DNA of 64,000 bases from the NCBI GenBank assembly GCA_035308765.1, contig DATGGA010000040.1:62001-126000 (forward strand). The letters are read 5' to 3'. The notes beneath the pieces are model-generated. The model was not told where the DNA came from and did no database searches. It was given only the letters and a program-made list of their open reading frames with translations. The number at the start of each line of letters is the position of its first letter. Position 1 is the first letter of the stretch. A program made the position numbers and the translations under genes. Shown here piece by piece: positions 32,400 to 40,980 of this stretch. This DNA is from RBG-16-66-20 sp035308765. Its GTDB lineage: Bacteria; Pseudomonadota; Gammaproteobacteria; Burkholderiales; SG8-39.

Positions 32400-33494
32400 C
32401 TAAGCCGAGTAGACGGTGCCCAGCACGCGCGCCCCGCGCGCCCCGGTAACGGAGGGCAGGTTGCCCGGCCCGCCATCAAGCGCCTGCTTCGCGAGCCAGG
32501 CGAACGTCGCGGCCTCGACCAGTTGCGGATCGACGCCGTGGCGGTCGCTCGCGTCGACTGCAGCGGTCGCCGCGAGCTCGGCAAGCCGGCGCAGCAACGC
32601 CGCATTACGAACGCCGCCGCCGCAGACGATCAGGCGCCGCGCGCTGGCGCAATGCCGGCCGATGGCGTCGGCCAGGCTGCGGGCCGTCAACTCGAGCAGC
32701 GTGGCTTGTACGGCCTGTGCTGCTTCTCCGCCTTTCAGCATCGAGCGCAACCAGGTTTCATTGAACAGATCGCGGCCGGTGCTCTTGGGCGGCAGCGCCG
32801 AGAAATAGGGTTCGCGCAGCAAGCGTTCGAGCAATTCCGGAATCGCCTGCCCCCCCGAGGCCCATGTTCCACCCGCGTCGAATTTTTTTCCGAGATGCTG
32901 CCCGGCCCAAAGGTCGAGCAGGCAATTCCCGGGGCCGCTGTCGAATCCCGATACATTGCCGCTGCGGGGCAGGAAAGTCAGATTTGCGATGCCGCCAATA
33001 TTGACTACGACGCGATCTTCGGCGGGATCTGCGAACACGGCGGCGTGGAACGCCGGCGCCAGCGGCGCGCCCTGTCCGCCGGCTGCGACGTCGCGGCTGC
33101 GGAAATCGGCCGCCACCCGGATGCCGGTCAGTTCGGCCAGCAGCGCGGCGTTGCCTATCTGGGTGGTGTAGCCGCGCTCCGGCCGGTGCCGCACGGTCTG
33201 GCCGTGGCAGCCGATGGCGCGGATGTCGGCGGCCGGCGTTTTCGACCGCAGCAGGACCTCGGCCACGGCGGCGGCATAACGTCCGGCCAGCTCGTTCCCG
33301 GCGAGGGCCGCGCGCTCGATTTCGTTCGCGCCGGAGAAATTGAGCGCCAGCAGCTCGCGTTGCAGCGGGGCGTCGAACACCACGTGGGCGCTGGCAACCA
33401 GTCGGGGTTTCGCCCCTGCGAAATCCGCGAGCACCGCATCGACCCCGTCGAGGCTGGTGCCCGACATCAGGCCGACAAAAAGTTCCCGACTCAC
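32400..33494 (-). CDS. anmK: Anhydro-N-acetylmuramic acid kinase
   Basis: 364 residues. It phosphorylates and opens 1,6-anhydro-MurNAc released by lytic transglycosylases, feeding MurNAc-6-P back to metabolism. Motifs: GLMSGTSLDGVDA at the N-terminus (phosphate binding), GCHGQTVRHRP, NIGGIANLTFL and FDSGPGNCLLD. The start overlaps the M23 peptidase stop by 4 bp, so peptidoglycan cleavage and recycling are co-expressed. The mltA gene at the left edge would make the substrate. Confidence 0.95.
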   Translation of the reverse strand: MSRELFVGLMSGTSLDGVDAVLADFAGAKPRLVASAHVVFDAPLQRELLALNFSGANEIERAALAGNELAGRYAAAVAEVLLRSKTPAADIRAIGCHGQTVRHRPERGYTTQIGNAALLAELTGIRVAADFRSRDVAAGGQGAPLAPAFHAAVFADPAEDRVVVNIGGIANLTFLPRSGNVSGFDSGPGNCLLDLWAGQHLGKKFDAGGTWASGGQAIPELLERLLREPYFSALPPKSTGRDLFNETWLRSMLKGGEAAQAVQATLLELTARSLADAIGRHCASARRLIVCGGGVRNAALLRRLAELAATAAVDASDRHGVDPQLVEAATFAWLAKQALDGGPGNLPSVTGARGARVLGTVYSA

Positions 33495-34753
33495 TCTACG
33501 GCAGCGACCCGATTGTTCGCGAGGAGATCGAGCTGCGCTGCCAGCGGTTGGGAATGCGCGCGGAAAGCCGGCATGTCATGTTGCGCGACAGGCATGGCTG
33601 CCGGCAAGGGCACGGACAGGGGATTGCGCGCTGTGCCCGCCATCCTTAGTTCGAAATGCAGGTGCGGCCCGGTGGCCCAGCCTGTCTGACCGACCAGGCC
33701 GATCGTGTCGCCTTGCGCGACGCGCGCGCCGGTGCGAACGCCGCGCCCGAACGCCTTCAGGTGCGCGTAGGCGGTTGAGATCTGGCTGTCATGACGGATG
33801 ATGACCACGTTTCCATAGCCGTTTTGCCGGCCCGCGAATTCGACGAGGCCATCGCCCACGGAGCGTACACGCGTGCCGGCAGGCGCCGCGTAATCCACGC
33901 CCTTGTGCGCGCGCCAGGACTGCAAAAAGGGGTGCAGGCGCATGCCGAATCCGGAACTGATGCGGGAGAATTCGAGCGGCGAGCGCAGCAGCGCCTTGCG
34001 CACGTTCCTGCCGTCCGGGGCGTAGTAGCCATCGGCGAACCGCACCGCACGGCGCGCCCGGCCCTGATTGACGAACTCCGCGGCAAGCACACGGTCGCTG
34101 CGCAGCGGGCGCCCGTCGACCGAGAGCATCTCGTAGACGACCGAGAAACGGTCGCCCTGGCGCAGTTCGCGGTAGAAATCGATGTCGCTGCCGAAAATGT
34201 CGGCCAGCTGGATGGCGACGCCGTCAGGGATTCCGGCCGAGTCGGTCGCCGCGAACAGCGACGACCGGATGACCGCCGACTTCAATTCGGTCCGGATGGC
34301 GATCTGCGCCCGTTGCTCGCTGGCGACCAGCGACTTGCCGACGCGCTCGATCCGGACCATCGCGTCGCGCGTGGAAAGAAAAGCGAGCCAGACCAGATCG
34401 CCCGTATTTTCCCCGTCAGCGCGGACTTCCGCGCTGACGATGGTGCCCGGGCGAAGCTGCTTCAATTCACGCTGGCGCAAAAGTTGCTGCGTGTCGCCGG
34501 CGCCGATTGCCAGCCGGGAAAGCAGCGCCGGCAGCGTGTCGCCGCGCTGAAAACGCTCTTCGCGTATGTAGGTTGCCGGCGCGGGCAGCAGCGCCTCATC
34601 GGCGTGGATCGAGATCGGCTCGAGCACCGCTGCTTTCGCGAGCAGCAGCTCGGCATCGGTTGTCGGCACCAGCGCGGCTACGGCCGCCACTGCGCCCGAG
34701 AGTGCGAATGCGGCCAAGCCTGCGGCACGCCGGAATGGTACGGCCGTCCTCAC
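33491..34753 (-). CDS. M23 family peptidoglycan DD-metallopeptidase
   Basis: 420 residues with an N-terminal signal or anchor helix (about 8-30), a LysM/OapA-like domain (RFQRGDTLPALLSRLAIG), a middle domain and the C-terminal LytM/M23 domain. The zinc ligands are intact: HKGVDYAAP (His and Asp) and GPHLHFELR (HxH). Such enzymes cut peptidoglycan cross-links in the periplasm; this arrangement (MepM-like) suggests a role in wall growth. It is divergent from tyrS, with 64 bp between the starts. Confidence 0.92.
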   Translation of the reverse strand: MRTAVPFRRAAGLAAFALSGAVAAVAALVPTTDAELLLAKAAVLEPISIHADEALLPAPATYIREERFQRGDTLPALLSRLAIGAGDTQQLLRQRELKQLRPGTIVSAEVRADGENTGDLVWLAFLSTRDAMVRIERVGKSLVASEQRAQIAIRTELKSAVIRSSLFAATDSAGIPDGVAIQLADIFGSDIDFYRELRQGDRFSVVYEMLSVDGRPLRSDRVLAAEFVNQGRARRAVRFADGYYAPDGRNVRKALLRSPLEFSRISSGFGMRLHPFLQSWRAHKGVDYAAPAGTRVRSVGDGLVEFAGRQNGYGNVVIIRHDSQISTAYAHLKAFGRGVRTGARVAQGDTIGLVGQTGWATGPHLHFELRMAGTARNPLSVPLPAAMPVAQHDMPAFRAHSQPLAAQLDLLANNRVAAVE

Positions 34754-34817
34754 AACCCCTCCCCCATGGATCGGCTAGAATCCCTTGTTATTCAGATGCC
34801 TAGGAAGTGTATCACGC

Positions 34818-36020
34818 ATGGCCGACGTAACTGAAGCGCTGGCGCGCATCAAGCGCGGTGCCGACGAGCTGATCGTCGAGGAAGATCTCGTCCGCAAACT
34901 GAAGACGGGACGGCCGCTGCGCATCAAGCTCGGCCTCGACCCGACGGCGCCCGACCTGCATCTCGGCCACACGGTGGTGATCAACAAGCTGCGCCATTTC
35001 CAGGACCTGGGCCACACCATCCAGTTCCTGATCGGCGACTTCACCGGAATGATCGGCGACCCGACCGGCAAGAACCAGACGCGGCCGCCGCTGTCGCGCG
35101 AGCAGATCCTGGCAAACGCCCAAAGCTATCGCGCGCAGATGTCGAAGATTCTCGACCCGGAGAAAACGCAGGTGATGTTCAATTCCGAGTGGTCGGACAA
35201 GCTGGGCGCAGAGGGCATGATCCGGCTCGCCTCGCGCTACACCGTCGCCCGCCTGCTCGAGCGCGACGATTTCTCCAAGCGCTTCAAGGCAGGGCAGCCG
35301 ATCTCGGTGCACGAGCTGCTTTATCCGCTGATGCAGGGCTACGACTCGGTGGCGATGAAAGCGGACGTGGAACTCGGCGGCACCGACCAGAAATTCAACC
35401 TGCTGGTCGGCCGCGAGCTGCAGAAGGACTTCGGCCAGGAGCAGCAGTGCATCATGACCATGCCGCTGCTGGTGGGCACGGATGGCGTGGAGAAAATGTC
35501 GAAATCTCTCGGCAATTACATCGGCATCGACGAACCCGCGAAGGAGATCTTCGGCAAGCTGATGCGCATCTCCGACGAATTGATGTGGCGCTACATGGAA
35601 CTGCTCTCTTTTGAGTCGATGGGGAAGATTCTTGCTAAGAAAAAAGCAGTTCAAGAAGGGTCGAATCCGCGCGATGTGAAATTCGATTTTGCAAAAGAAA
35701 TCGTCGAAAGATTTCACGGAAATAATGCGGCACAACTTGCGGCAAGAGATTTCATTGCTCGCTTTCGTGAAGGCGCGTTGCCCGAGGACATGGTAGAGCA
35801 CACCTTCAAGTCGCCCGATTCCAGCGGGCTAGGGGTGACGCAGACGCTTAAGCTGGCCGGATTCGTTCCCAGCATTTCGGAGGCGCAGCGCCTGATCGCG
35901 CAGGGCGGCGTCAAGGTGAATGGTGAGCGGGTCGAGGATCGTTCGCTGAAGTTCGAGCCTGGCGCCTCGATCGTCCTGCAGGCGGGCAAGCGCAAGGCCG
36001 CGCGGATCAAAATCTCGTGA
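34818..36020 (+). CDS. tyrS: Tyrosyl-tRNA synthetase
   Basis: 400 residues from ATG at 34818. Class I signature HLGHT (about 48-52) and KMSKS (about 231-235) are present, along with a C-terminal S4 RNA-binding domain (GGVKVNGERVEDRS). The length and insertions match the shorter TyrZ-like subclass. A TAGAAT box at 34776-34781 may be its -10 element. Codon use between about 35605 and 35770 is clearly A/T-richer (CTT, GCA, CAA, AGA) than in the rest of the gene. The stop overlaps the next GTG. Confidence 0.96.
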   Translation: MADVTEALARIKRGADELIVEEDLVRKLKTGRPLRIKLGLDPTAPDLHLGHTVVINKLRHFQDLGHTIQFLIGDFTGMIGDPTGKNQTRPPLSREQILANAQSYRAQMSKILDPEKTQVMFNSEWSDKLGAEGMIRLASRYTVARLLERDDFSKRFKAGQPISVHELLYPLMQGYDSVAMKADVELGGTDQKFNLLVGRELQKDFGQEQQCIMTMPLLVGTDGVEKMSKSLGNYIGIDEPAKEIFGKLMRISDELMWRYMELLSFESMGKILAKKKAVQEGSNPRDVKFDFAKEIVERFHGNNAAQLAARDFIARFREGALPEDMVEHTFKSPDSSGLGVTQTLKLAGFVPSISEAQRLIAQGGVKVNGERVEDRSLKFEPGASIVLQAGKRKAARIKIS

Positions 36021-36799
36021 GTGATCCGCAGTACGAGGTTTACGCGATCAAGTACGCGCACCATGCGCGCCGCGCGTCGGAGAACTTCATCGGGGGTGAT
36101 CCGCACGACGGGCCGATGCCGCTCGACTATTTCGTCTGGCTGATCCGCGGCGCCGGGCGGGAGATCGTCGTCGATACGGGCTTCTCGGCGCCCATGGCGG
36201 CCAAGCGGCAGCGCGATCACCTGCGCTGCCCGGCGGAAGGCCTGGGTTTGCTGAACGTCGATGCGAAGAAAATCAGGGAAGTGGTGATCACGCATCTGCA
36301 CTATGACCACGTCGGCAATTTCGACCTTTTCCCAGCGGCCACGTTTCATCTGCAGGATCTCGAGATGAACTATGCGACCGGCAGGCACATGAGCCAGCCG
36401 GTGTTCAGCGGCGCCTATGAAGTCGAGGAGGTGGTCGGCATGGTGCGCCGCGCCTACGCCGGCAGGGTGCGTTTTCATGACGGGGATGCCGAGCTTGCGC
36501 CGGGCATCTCGCTGCACCTCATCGGCGGCCATACCATGGGCCTGCAGGTGGTGCGCGTGGCGACGCGCCGCGGCTGGGTGGTGGTCGCCTCGGACGCGTC
36601 GCACTTCTACGCCAACATGGAGCAGGTGCGCCCGTTTCCGATCGTCTACAGCCTGGCCGACATGGTCGAGGGCTACGGCAGGCTGCGCGAGCTCGCCGAC
36701 TCGCCGGTGCACATCATTCCGGGCCACGACCCGCTGGTGCTGCAGCGCTATCCCGCGCCGTCCGCGGCGCTGCAGGGGATCGTCGCGCGGCTGGACTAG
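36017..36799 (+). CDS. Metallo-beta-lactamase-fold lactonase-like protein (AHL lactonase family)
   Basis: 260 residues from GTG at 36017, overlapping the tyrS stop by 4 bp. The metal site is complete: THLHYDHVGN (HxHxDH), GGHTMGLQ, SDASHFY and IIPGHDPLV. This layout with a long N-terminal strand is that of the AiiA/AttM N-acyl homoserine lactonase branch. It could hydrolyse a lactone signal, but related proteins act on other esters and lactones, so the substrate is open. No quorum-sensing gene is in the window. Confidence 0.82.
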   Translation: MSDPQYEVYAIKYAHHARRASENFIGGDPHDGPMPLDYFVWLIRGAGREIVVDTGFSAPMAAKRQRDHLRCPAEGLGLLNVDAKKIREVVITHLHYDHVGNFDLFPAATFHLQDLEMNYATGRHMSQPVFSGAYEVEEVVGMVRRAYAGRVRFHDGDAELAPGISLHLIGGHTMGLQVVRVATRRGWVVVASDASHFYANMEQVRPFPIVYSLADMVEGYGRLRELADSPVHIIPGHDPLVLQRYPAPSAALQGIVARLD

Positions 36800-36801
36800 A
36801 G

Positions 36802-37950
36802 ATGGCCTGGGATTTCGATCTGCCGGTCGAGCGGCGCGGCACCTGGAGCACGCGCTGGGATCGCTACCCGGCCGATGTCATCCCGCTCTGGGTCGCGGAC
36901 ACCGATTTCCGCGCGCCGCCCTCGGTTCTTGAAGCAATGTCGCGCCGCATCGCGCACGGCGTCTTCGGCTACAACGCCCCGCCCGACGTGCTGCGCGATG
37001 CGGTGATTTCACGCCTGAAGCGGCTCTACGGCTGGCGGGTCGAGCCGGAATGGGTGGTCTTCGTATCCGGCGTCGTGCCGGGGCTGCACCTGGCCGCGCG
37101 CCACCTCACGCGCCCGGACCAGCATGCGCTGGTGCCGACCCCGGTCTACCACCACCTGAAGCGTTCGCTCGTGCTGGCGCAGCGCGCCCACAGCGACGTG
37201 CCGCTGGTGCTGCAGAAGGGACGCTGGGTGTGGGACGAGGCGTTTCTCGCCGCAGCCGTTAAGCCGGAATCCCGGCTGCTGTTCCTGTGCAACCCGCAGA
37301 ACCCGGGAGGCACCATTTTCACGCGGCAAGAACTCGCCAGGCTGGGCGCGTTCGCCGAGAAGCACGACCTGATCATCTGCTCGGACGAAATCCACGCCGA
37401 CATCCTGCTCGACCCGGGCAAGCCGCACGTGCCGATCGCGAGCCTCTCGCCTGCGGTGTCGCGAAGGGCCGTGACGCTGGTCTCGCCCAACAAGGCGTTC
37501 GGCTTTCCGGGAGCGGGCTGCGCCTTCGCGATCATCGAGGATCGCGAACTGCGGCGCGCGTTTTCAGTCGACCATCACGCCACGGTGCACGACGCTTCGG
37601 TGTTCGGCTACGAGGCTGCGCTGGCGGCGTACCGGGAGTGCGGTGCGTGGCTGGAGGCGCAACTGGAATACCTGCGTGGAAACCGCGACCTGGTGGAGCG
37701 CGAAATCGCCGCGGTCCCCGGACTGCAGATGGCGCATGTCGAGGCTACTTACCTCGCGTGGATCGATGCCTCGGGCCTCGGCGTAGCCGAGCCGTACCAG
37801 CATTTCCTGGAGCACGGCGTCGCAATGTCGCCGGGCGCGCAGTTCGGCGATGCGCGCTTTGTGCGGCTGAACTTCGGCACGCAAAGAGCCGTGCTCGAAC
37901 GGGCGATGGAGAGAATCAGCTCCGCATCCAGGCAGAGCCCCAGAGGTTGA
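36802..37950 (+). CDS. PLP-dependent C-S beta-lyase (MalY/PatB family)
   Basis: 382 residues, fold type I aminotransferase. PLWVADTDFRAPP is the MalY/PatB opening, CNPQNPGGTIFTRQEL holds the cofactor Asn, SDEIHADI the pyridine Asp, and SPNKAFGFPG the Schiff-base Lys. These enzymes split cystathionine or cysteine conjugates into a thiol, pyruvate and ammonia. It directly follows the lactonase-like gene by 2 bp. Its 3' end overlaps the convergent VOC gene by 35 bp. Confidence 0.88.
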   Translation: MAWDFDLPVERRGTWSTRWDRYPADVIPLWVADTDFRAPPSVLEAMSRRIAHGVFGYNAPPDVLRDAVISRLKRLYGWRVEPEWVVFVSGVVPGLHLAARHLTRPDQHALVPTPVYHHLKRSLVLAQRAHSDVPLVLQKGRWVWDEAFLAAAVKPESRLLFLCNPQNPGGTIFTRQELARLGAFAEKHDLIICSDEIHADILLDPGKPHVPIASLSPAVSRRAVTLVSPNKAFGFPGAGCAFAIIEDRELRRAFSVDHHATVHDASVFGYEAALAAYRECGAWLEAQLEYLRGNRDLVEREIAAVPGLQMAHVEATYLAWIDASGLGVAEPYQHFLEHGVAMSPGAQFGDARFVRLNFGTQRAVLERAMERISSASRQSPRG

Positions 37951-38749
37951 GGGTGCGCTGCTCGTGCGGCCAGGTGCGGAACCCCGTTTCCCGGGGCACG
38001 CGCTCCAGTTCGGCGGAAAACTCCACCTTGTGGCCGTCGGGATCTTCGATCATGAAGAACAGATTGTTGCCCGGACCGTGCCGGCCCGGACCCCACCAGA
38101 GCGGAATCCGCAGGCTCGCCATGCGGTCCCCCCAGTCGCGGATGTCGTTCCAGCTCGCGGTTTCATAGCAGTGGTGGTCCGGGCGCGACTCGGGCGCACG
38201 GAACGAGGCGAAGCTGTGGTGCTCGGGATCCGAGCGCAGGAACGCTGCGGCGACGTCATCGTTCTCCAGCACGCGGTCGGACTCGAGCATGCCGAGCGTA
38301 TCGCGGTAGAAGCGCAGCATCTCCTCCAGCCGCGTGCTGGCGCAGACGAAATGCTGCAACCGCCCGGCCGTCCTGCTTTCGCCGGAGGACATCGAAACGG
38401 GGAGGCCGAAAACGACGCGCCGGCCGTCCGGATCGGCCATGGCGAATGCTCCCGGGGCGAATAGCGGCGAGGGCGAAGCTTCGCAGGAGGCTCCGTGCCG
38501 CTCCAGATCGCGGCGGTAGGCTTCGAGATGCGCCGCGTCGCGCATCGCAAGGGAGAAATAGGGCACTGCGCCTTTACCGCCTTTGCCGGCGATCATGAAT
38601 CTGCCGGGCCCGGAAACCAGCCATTCGTCCGCGGCAAGCTGCTCGACACGGTCGCCGAGCAGGTCGCCGTAGAAACGGGCGAGCAGCGCCGGATCCTCGC
38701 TGTCGCGCCGCAGGTGATGCAGCGACGCCGGCCAGAGCGGAGCGGTCAT
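37916..38749 (-). CDS. VOC family (glyoxalase/extradiol dioxygenase-like) protein
   Basis: 277 residues from ATG at 38749 with two VOC modules. The first (residues about 8-120) starts LHHLRRDSEDPALLARFYGDLLG. The second (about 135-265) has LQHFVCASTRLEEMLRFYRDTLGM, HHCYE and EDPDGHKVEF, which supply His and Glu metal ligands as in extradiol ring-cleaving dioxygenases. The substrate is unknown. The start overlaps the ChaC stop (4 bp) and the 3' end runs 35 bp into the convergent patB-type gene. Confidence 0.82.
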   Translation of the reverse strand: MTAPLWPASLHHLRRDSEDPALLARFYGDLLGDRVEQLAADEWLVSGPGRFMIAGKGGKGAVPYFSLAMRDAAHLEAYRRDLERHGASCEASPSPLFAPGAFAMADPDGRRVVFGLPVSMSSGESRTAGRLQHFVCASTRLEEMLRFYRDTLGMLESDRVLENDDVAAAFLRSDPEHHSFASFRAPESRPDHHCYETASWNDIRDWGDRMASLRIPLWWGPGRHGPGNNLFFMIEDPDGHKVEFSAELERVPRETGFRTWPHEQRTLNLWGSAWMRS

Positions 38750-39333
38750 TTCCGGTCCTTGTCGGTGGCAAGATCCAGCGCGGCACGGAGGATGCGCGCG
38801 AGATGCGGGTCGTGCACGCCGAGTTCGCGCATGTGCTCCAGCGTGTTGCGGATGTAGTCCACGCAGCGGCCGCGCTGGCCGATGCCCTGGGCGACCAGGC
38901 GCGCGCGGCTGGCCAAGTCCAGTTCGCCCACGAACTGGCGATGCGTCGTGTCGGCGACGAATGCGAGCGCACGGACGCGCTGCGATCCCTGCAGGCTGAC
39001 CGAGACGAACGTCGGCAGGTACACGTTGTTCAGCATCTCGCGCTTCCACAGGGTATCGAGAACCACCCTCGCCAGACCCGCCTGGACGCGAAACGCCATG
39101 CCCCAGCAGGAGCCGCCGCGGCACAGGCCCATCACCAGGCCGGGCTGCTCCGGCGTGCCGCGGTAGCGGCTCGACAGGATGCAGAGCGCGCGGTGATAGC
39201 CGTGCGCACGCCCGGTCTTTCTTTCCTCATGCGGGAAATCCGGCGCCCACATCAGCGAGCCGTAGCCGAAGATCCAGAGGTCGCCGCGGGGAACGGTACT
39301 GAGAAACCGCTCGAGTTCCATCGTTGCGGCCAT
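38746..39333 (-). CDS. chaC: Gamma-glutamylcyclotransferase, ChaC family
   Basis: 195 residues. The substrate-binding FGYGSLMW (about 22-29) lies at the N-terminus, and the RGTPEQPGLVMGL and LAFVAD segments follow as in ChaC enzymes, which split glutathione into 5-oxoproline and Cys-Gly. The catalytic Glu expected near VYLP is not obvious to me by eye, so activity is likely rather than certain. It is translationally coupled to the downstream VOC gene. Confidence 0.85.
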   Translation of the reverse strand: MAATMELERFLSTVPRGDLWIFGYGSLMWAPDFPHEERKTGRAHGYHRALCILSSRYRGTPEQPGLVMGLCRGGSCWGMAFRVQAGLARVVLDTLWKREMLNNVYLPTFVSVSLQGSQRVRALAFVADTTHRQFVGELDLASRARLVAQGIGQRGRCVDYIRNTLEHMRELGVHDPHLARILRAALDLATDKDRK

Positions 39334-39373
39334 TATAGAATTCTCCGCTCAGGGAGCAGAGGGAGAATCGCCG

Positions 39374-40447
39374 TTGTCCGCGGAAAAACGCAGGCCCCCG
39401 ATCGTCGGCCGCTACACGCGCGAGGAACTCTCGCTCGCCTCGCGCAACAGCGGCATGCCGCTGGAAGCGTTGCGCTATGACGTAACGCCCGCCGGCCTGC
39501 ACTACCTGCTGATCCACTTCGACATTCCGGCCGCGGACGCTGCGACCTGGAAACTGCGCGTCGACGGCCTGGTTTCCAGGCCGCAGGTTTTCAGCGTCGC
39601 GGAACTGCGACGCAGGCGCGCCAAAACGGTGCGCATGACTATGGAGTGCGCCGGCAACGGGCGCGGCCAGACCGCGCCGCGCTACCCGTCCATGCCGTGG
39701 CTGGAGGAAGGCGTTTCGACTGCCGAGTGGACCGGCGTCGTGCTGGCGGATCTGCTCGACGAAGCCGGGGTCGCGAAGTCCGCGCAGGAGATCGTATTCC
39801 ACGGTACCGACCGCGGGATTGACCGCGGCATCGAGCACGGCTTTTCGCGCAGCCTGACGCCCTCGGAGGCGCTAGGCGGAGACGTGCTGGTTGCCTATGA
39901 AATGAACGGCGATCCGTTGCTGCCGCAGCATGGAGCGCCGCTGCGCCTGGTGGTGCCGGACTGGTACGGGATGGCGAGCGTCAAGTGGCTCGAACGCATC
40001 GAGGTGATCGGCCGTGCTTTCGACGGCGTGCAGCAGGCGCTCAGCTATCGCTTCCGCAGCGTGCCGGGCGAGAAGGGCGTGCCCTGTACGCGCATGCGGG
40101 TGAATTCGCTGATGGCGCCCCCGGGGATTCCCGACTACTACGGCCGCAGCCGCGTGGTGGATGCCGGTCCGGTGGAGATTCTCGGCCGCGCCTGGTCGGG
40201 CAGCGGCGGCATAAAGCGCGTGGAATTTTCTGCCGGCGGCGACTGGCAGGAGGCGGTGCTGGCCGCGCCGGTTGGCGCACATGCCTGGCGGCGCTGGACT
40301 GCGCGCTGGAACGCGGTGCCCGGTGCCCACGAACTGCGTTGCCGCGCCACTGATGAAACCGGCGCCACCCAGCCGCTCGATCCTCCGTGGGATGTCACCG
40401 GATTCGGCAATAATGCGGCGCAACGGGTGGAGGTGGAAGTGCGATGA
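39374..40447 (+). CDS. Molybdopterin-dependent oxidoreductase, sulfite oxidase family
   Basis: 357 residues from TTG at 39374. The cofactor-ligating Cys is in RMTMECAGNGRGQ (about residue 94), followed by TGVVLADLLDEAGV, GDVLVAYEMNGDPLLPQHGAPLRLVVPDWYGMASVKWL and a C-terminal Mo-co dimerisation domain with IKRVEFSAGGDW. No twin-Arg signal is seen at the chosen start, so the protein may be cytoplasmic, unusual for sulfite dehydrogenases. It overlaps the next gene by 4 bp, which suggests joint work with the TPP enzyme encoded downstream. A TATAGAAT box lies at 39334-39341. Confidence 0.85.
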   Translation: MSAEKRRPPIVGRYTREELSLASRNSGMPLEALRYDVTPAGLHYLLIHFDIPAADAATWKLRVDGLVSRPQVFSVAELRRRRAKTVRMTMECAGNGRGQTAPRYPSMPWLEEGVSTAEWTGVVLADLLDEAGVAKSAQEIVFHGTDRGIDRGIEHGFSRSLTPSEALGGDVLVAYEMNGDPLLPQHGAPLRLVVPDWYGMASVKWLERIEVIGRAFDGVQQALSYRFRSVPGEKGVPCTRMRVNSLMAPPGIPDYYGRSRVVDAGPVEILGRAWSGSGGIKRVEFSAGGDWQEAVLAAPVGAHAWRRWTARWNAVPGAHELRCRATDETGATQPLDPPWDVTGFGNNAAQRVEVEVR

Positions 40448-40980
40448 GCGGCAACGAGCAGACGTGGCCGGATGATGTCTTCCGGACGCTGAAGGAAGCG
40501 GAGGTGCGGCAGGTCGGCTACGTGCCCGACGCCGGCCACAAGAGGTTGATCGAGCTGTGCCTCGCCGATCGCGACCTGCGTTCGGTGGTCCTCAGCACTG
40601 AGGAGGAAGGCATCGGCCTTGCCGCAGGCGCGTGGCTGGGCGGCGCGCGCAGCGCGCTGCTCATGCAGTCGAGCGGCGTCGGCAACTGCATCAATGCGCT
40701 CGGCATGACGCGCGAATGCCGTTTTCCGCTGCTGATGCTGATCACCATGCGCGGCCAGTTCGGCGAGTTCAATCCCTGGCAGGTGCCGATGGGGCGGGCG
40801 ACGCCCGGTGCGCTCTCGGCCATGGGCGTGGTGGTGCACGAGGCGAACAGCGCCGCGGAAATCGCGCCGACGGTGAATGCTGCGGCGCGGCTCGCGTACG
40901 GCAGCTACCAGGCGGTCGCGGTGCTGATCGCGCAGGGCGTGATCGGCATCAAAAGTTTCCAGGACCAGGCCTCGCGATGA
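40444..40980 (+). CDS. TPP-dependent decarboxylase alpha subunit (sulfopyruvate/phosphonopyruvate decarboxylase ComD-like)
   Basis: 178 residues: only the PYR half of a TPP enzyme. VLSTEEEGIGLAAGAWLGG carries the cofactor-activating Glu, and MQSSGVGNCINAL the next conserved turn. The length and split arrangement match ComD of archaeal sulfopyruvate decarboxylase (ComDE); phosphonopyruvate decarboxylase is the other relative. The start overlaps the sulfite-oxidase-type gene and the stop overlaps the beta subunit (ATGA), so the three products are probably made together. Confidence 0.78.
   Translation: MSGNEQTWPDDVFRTLKEAEVRQVGYVPDAGHKRLIELCLADRDLRSVVLSTEEEGIGLAAGAWLGGARSALLMQSSGVGNCINALGMTRECRFPLLMLITMRGQFGEFNPWQVPMGRATPGALSAMGVVVHEANSAAEIAPTVNAAARLAYGSYQAVAVLIAQGVIGIKSFQDQASR

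Noticed and set aside
39334..39341. TATAGAAT box before the sulfite-oxidase-type gene as a full promoter.
   Set aside because: A good -10 but no recognisable -35 at 16-19 bp; mentioned in the gene entry only.
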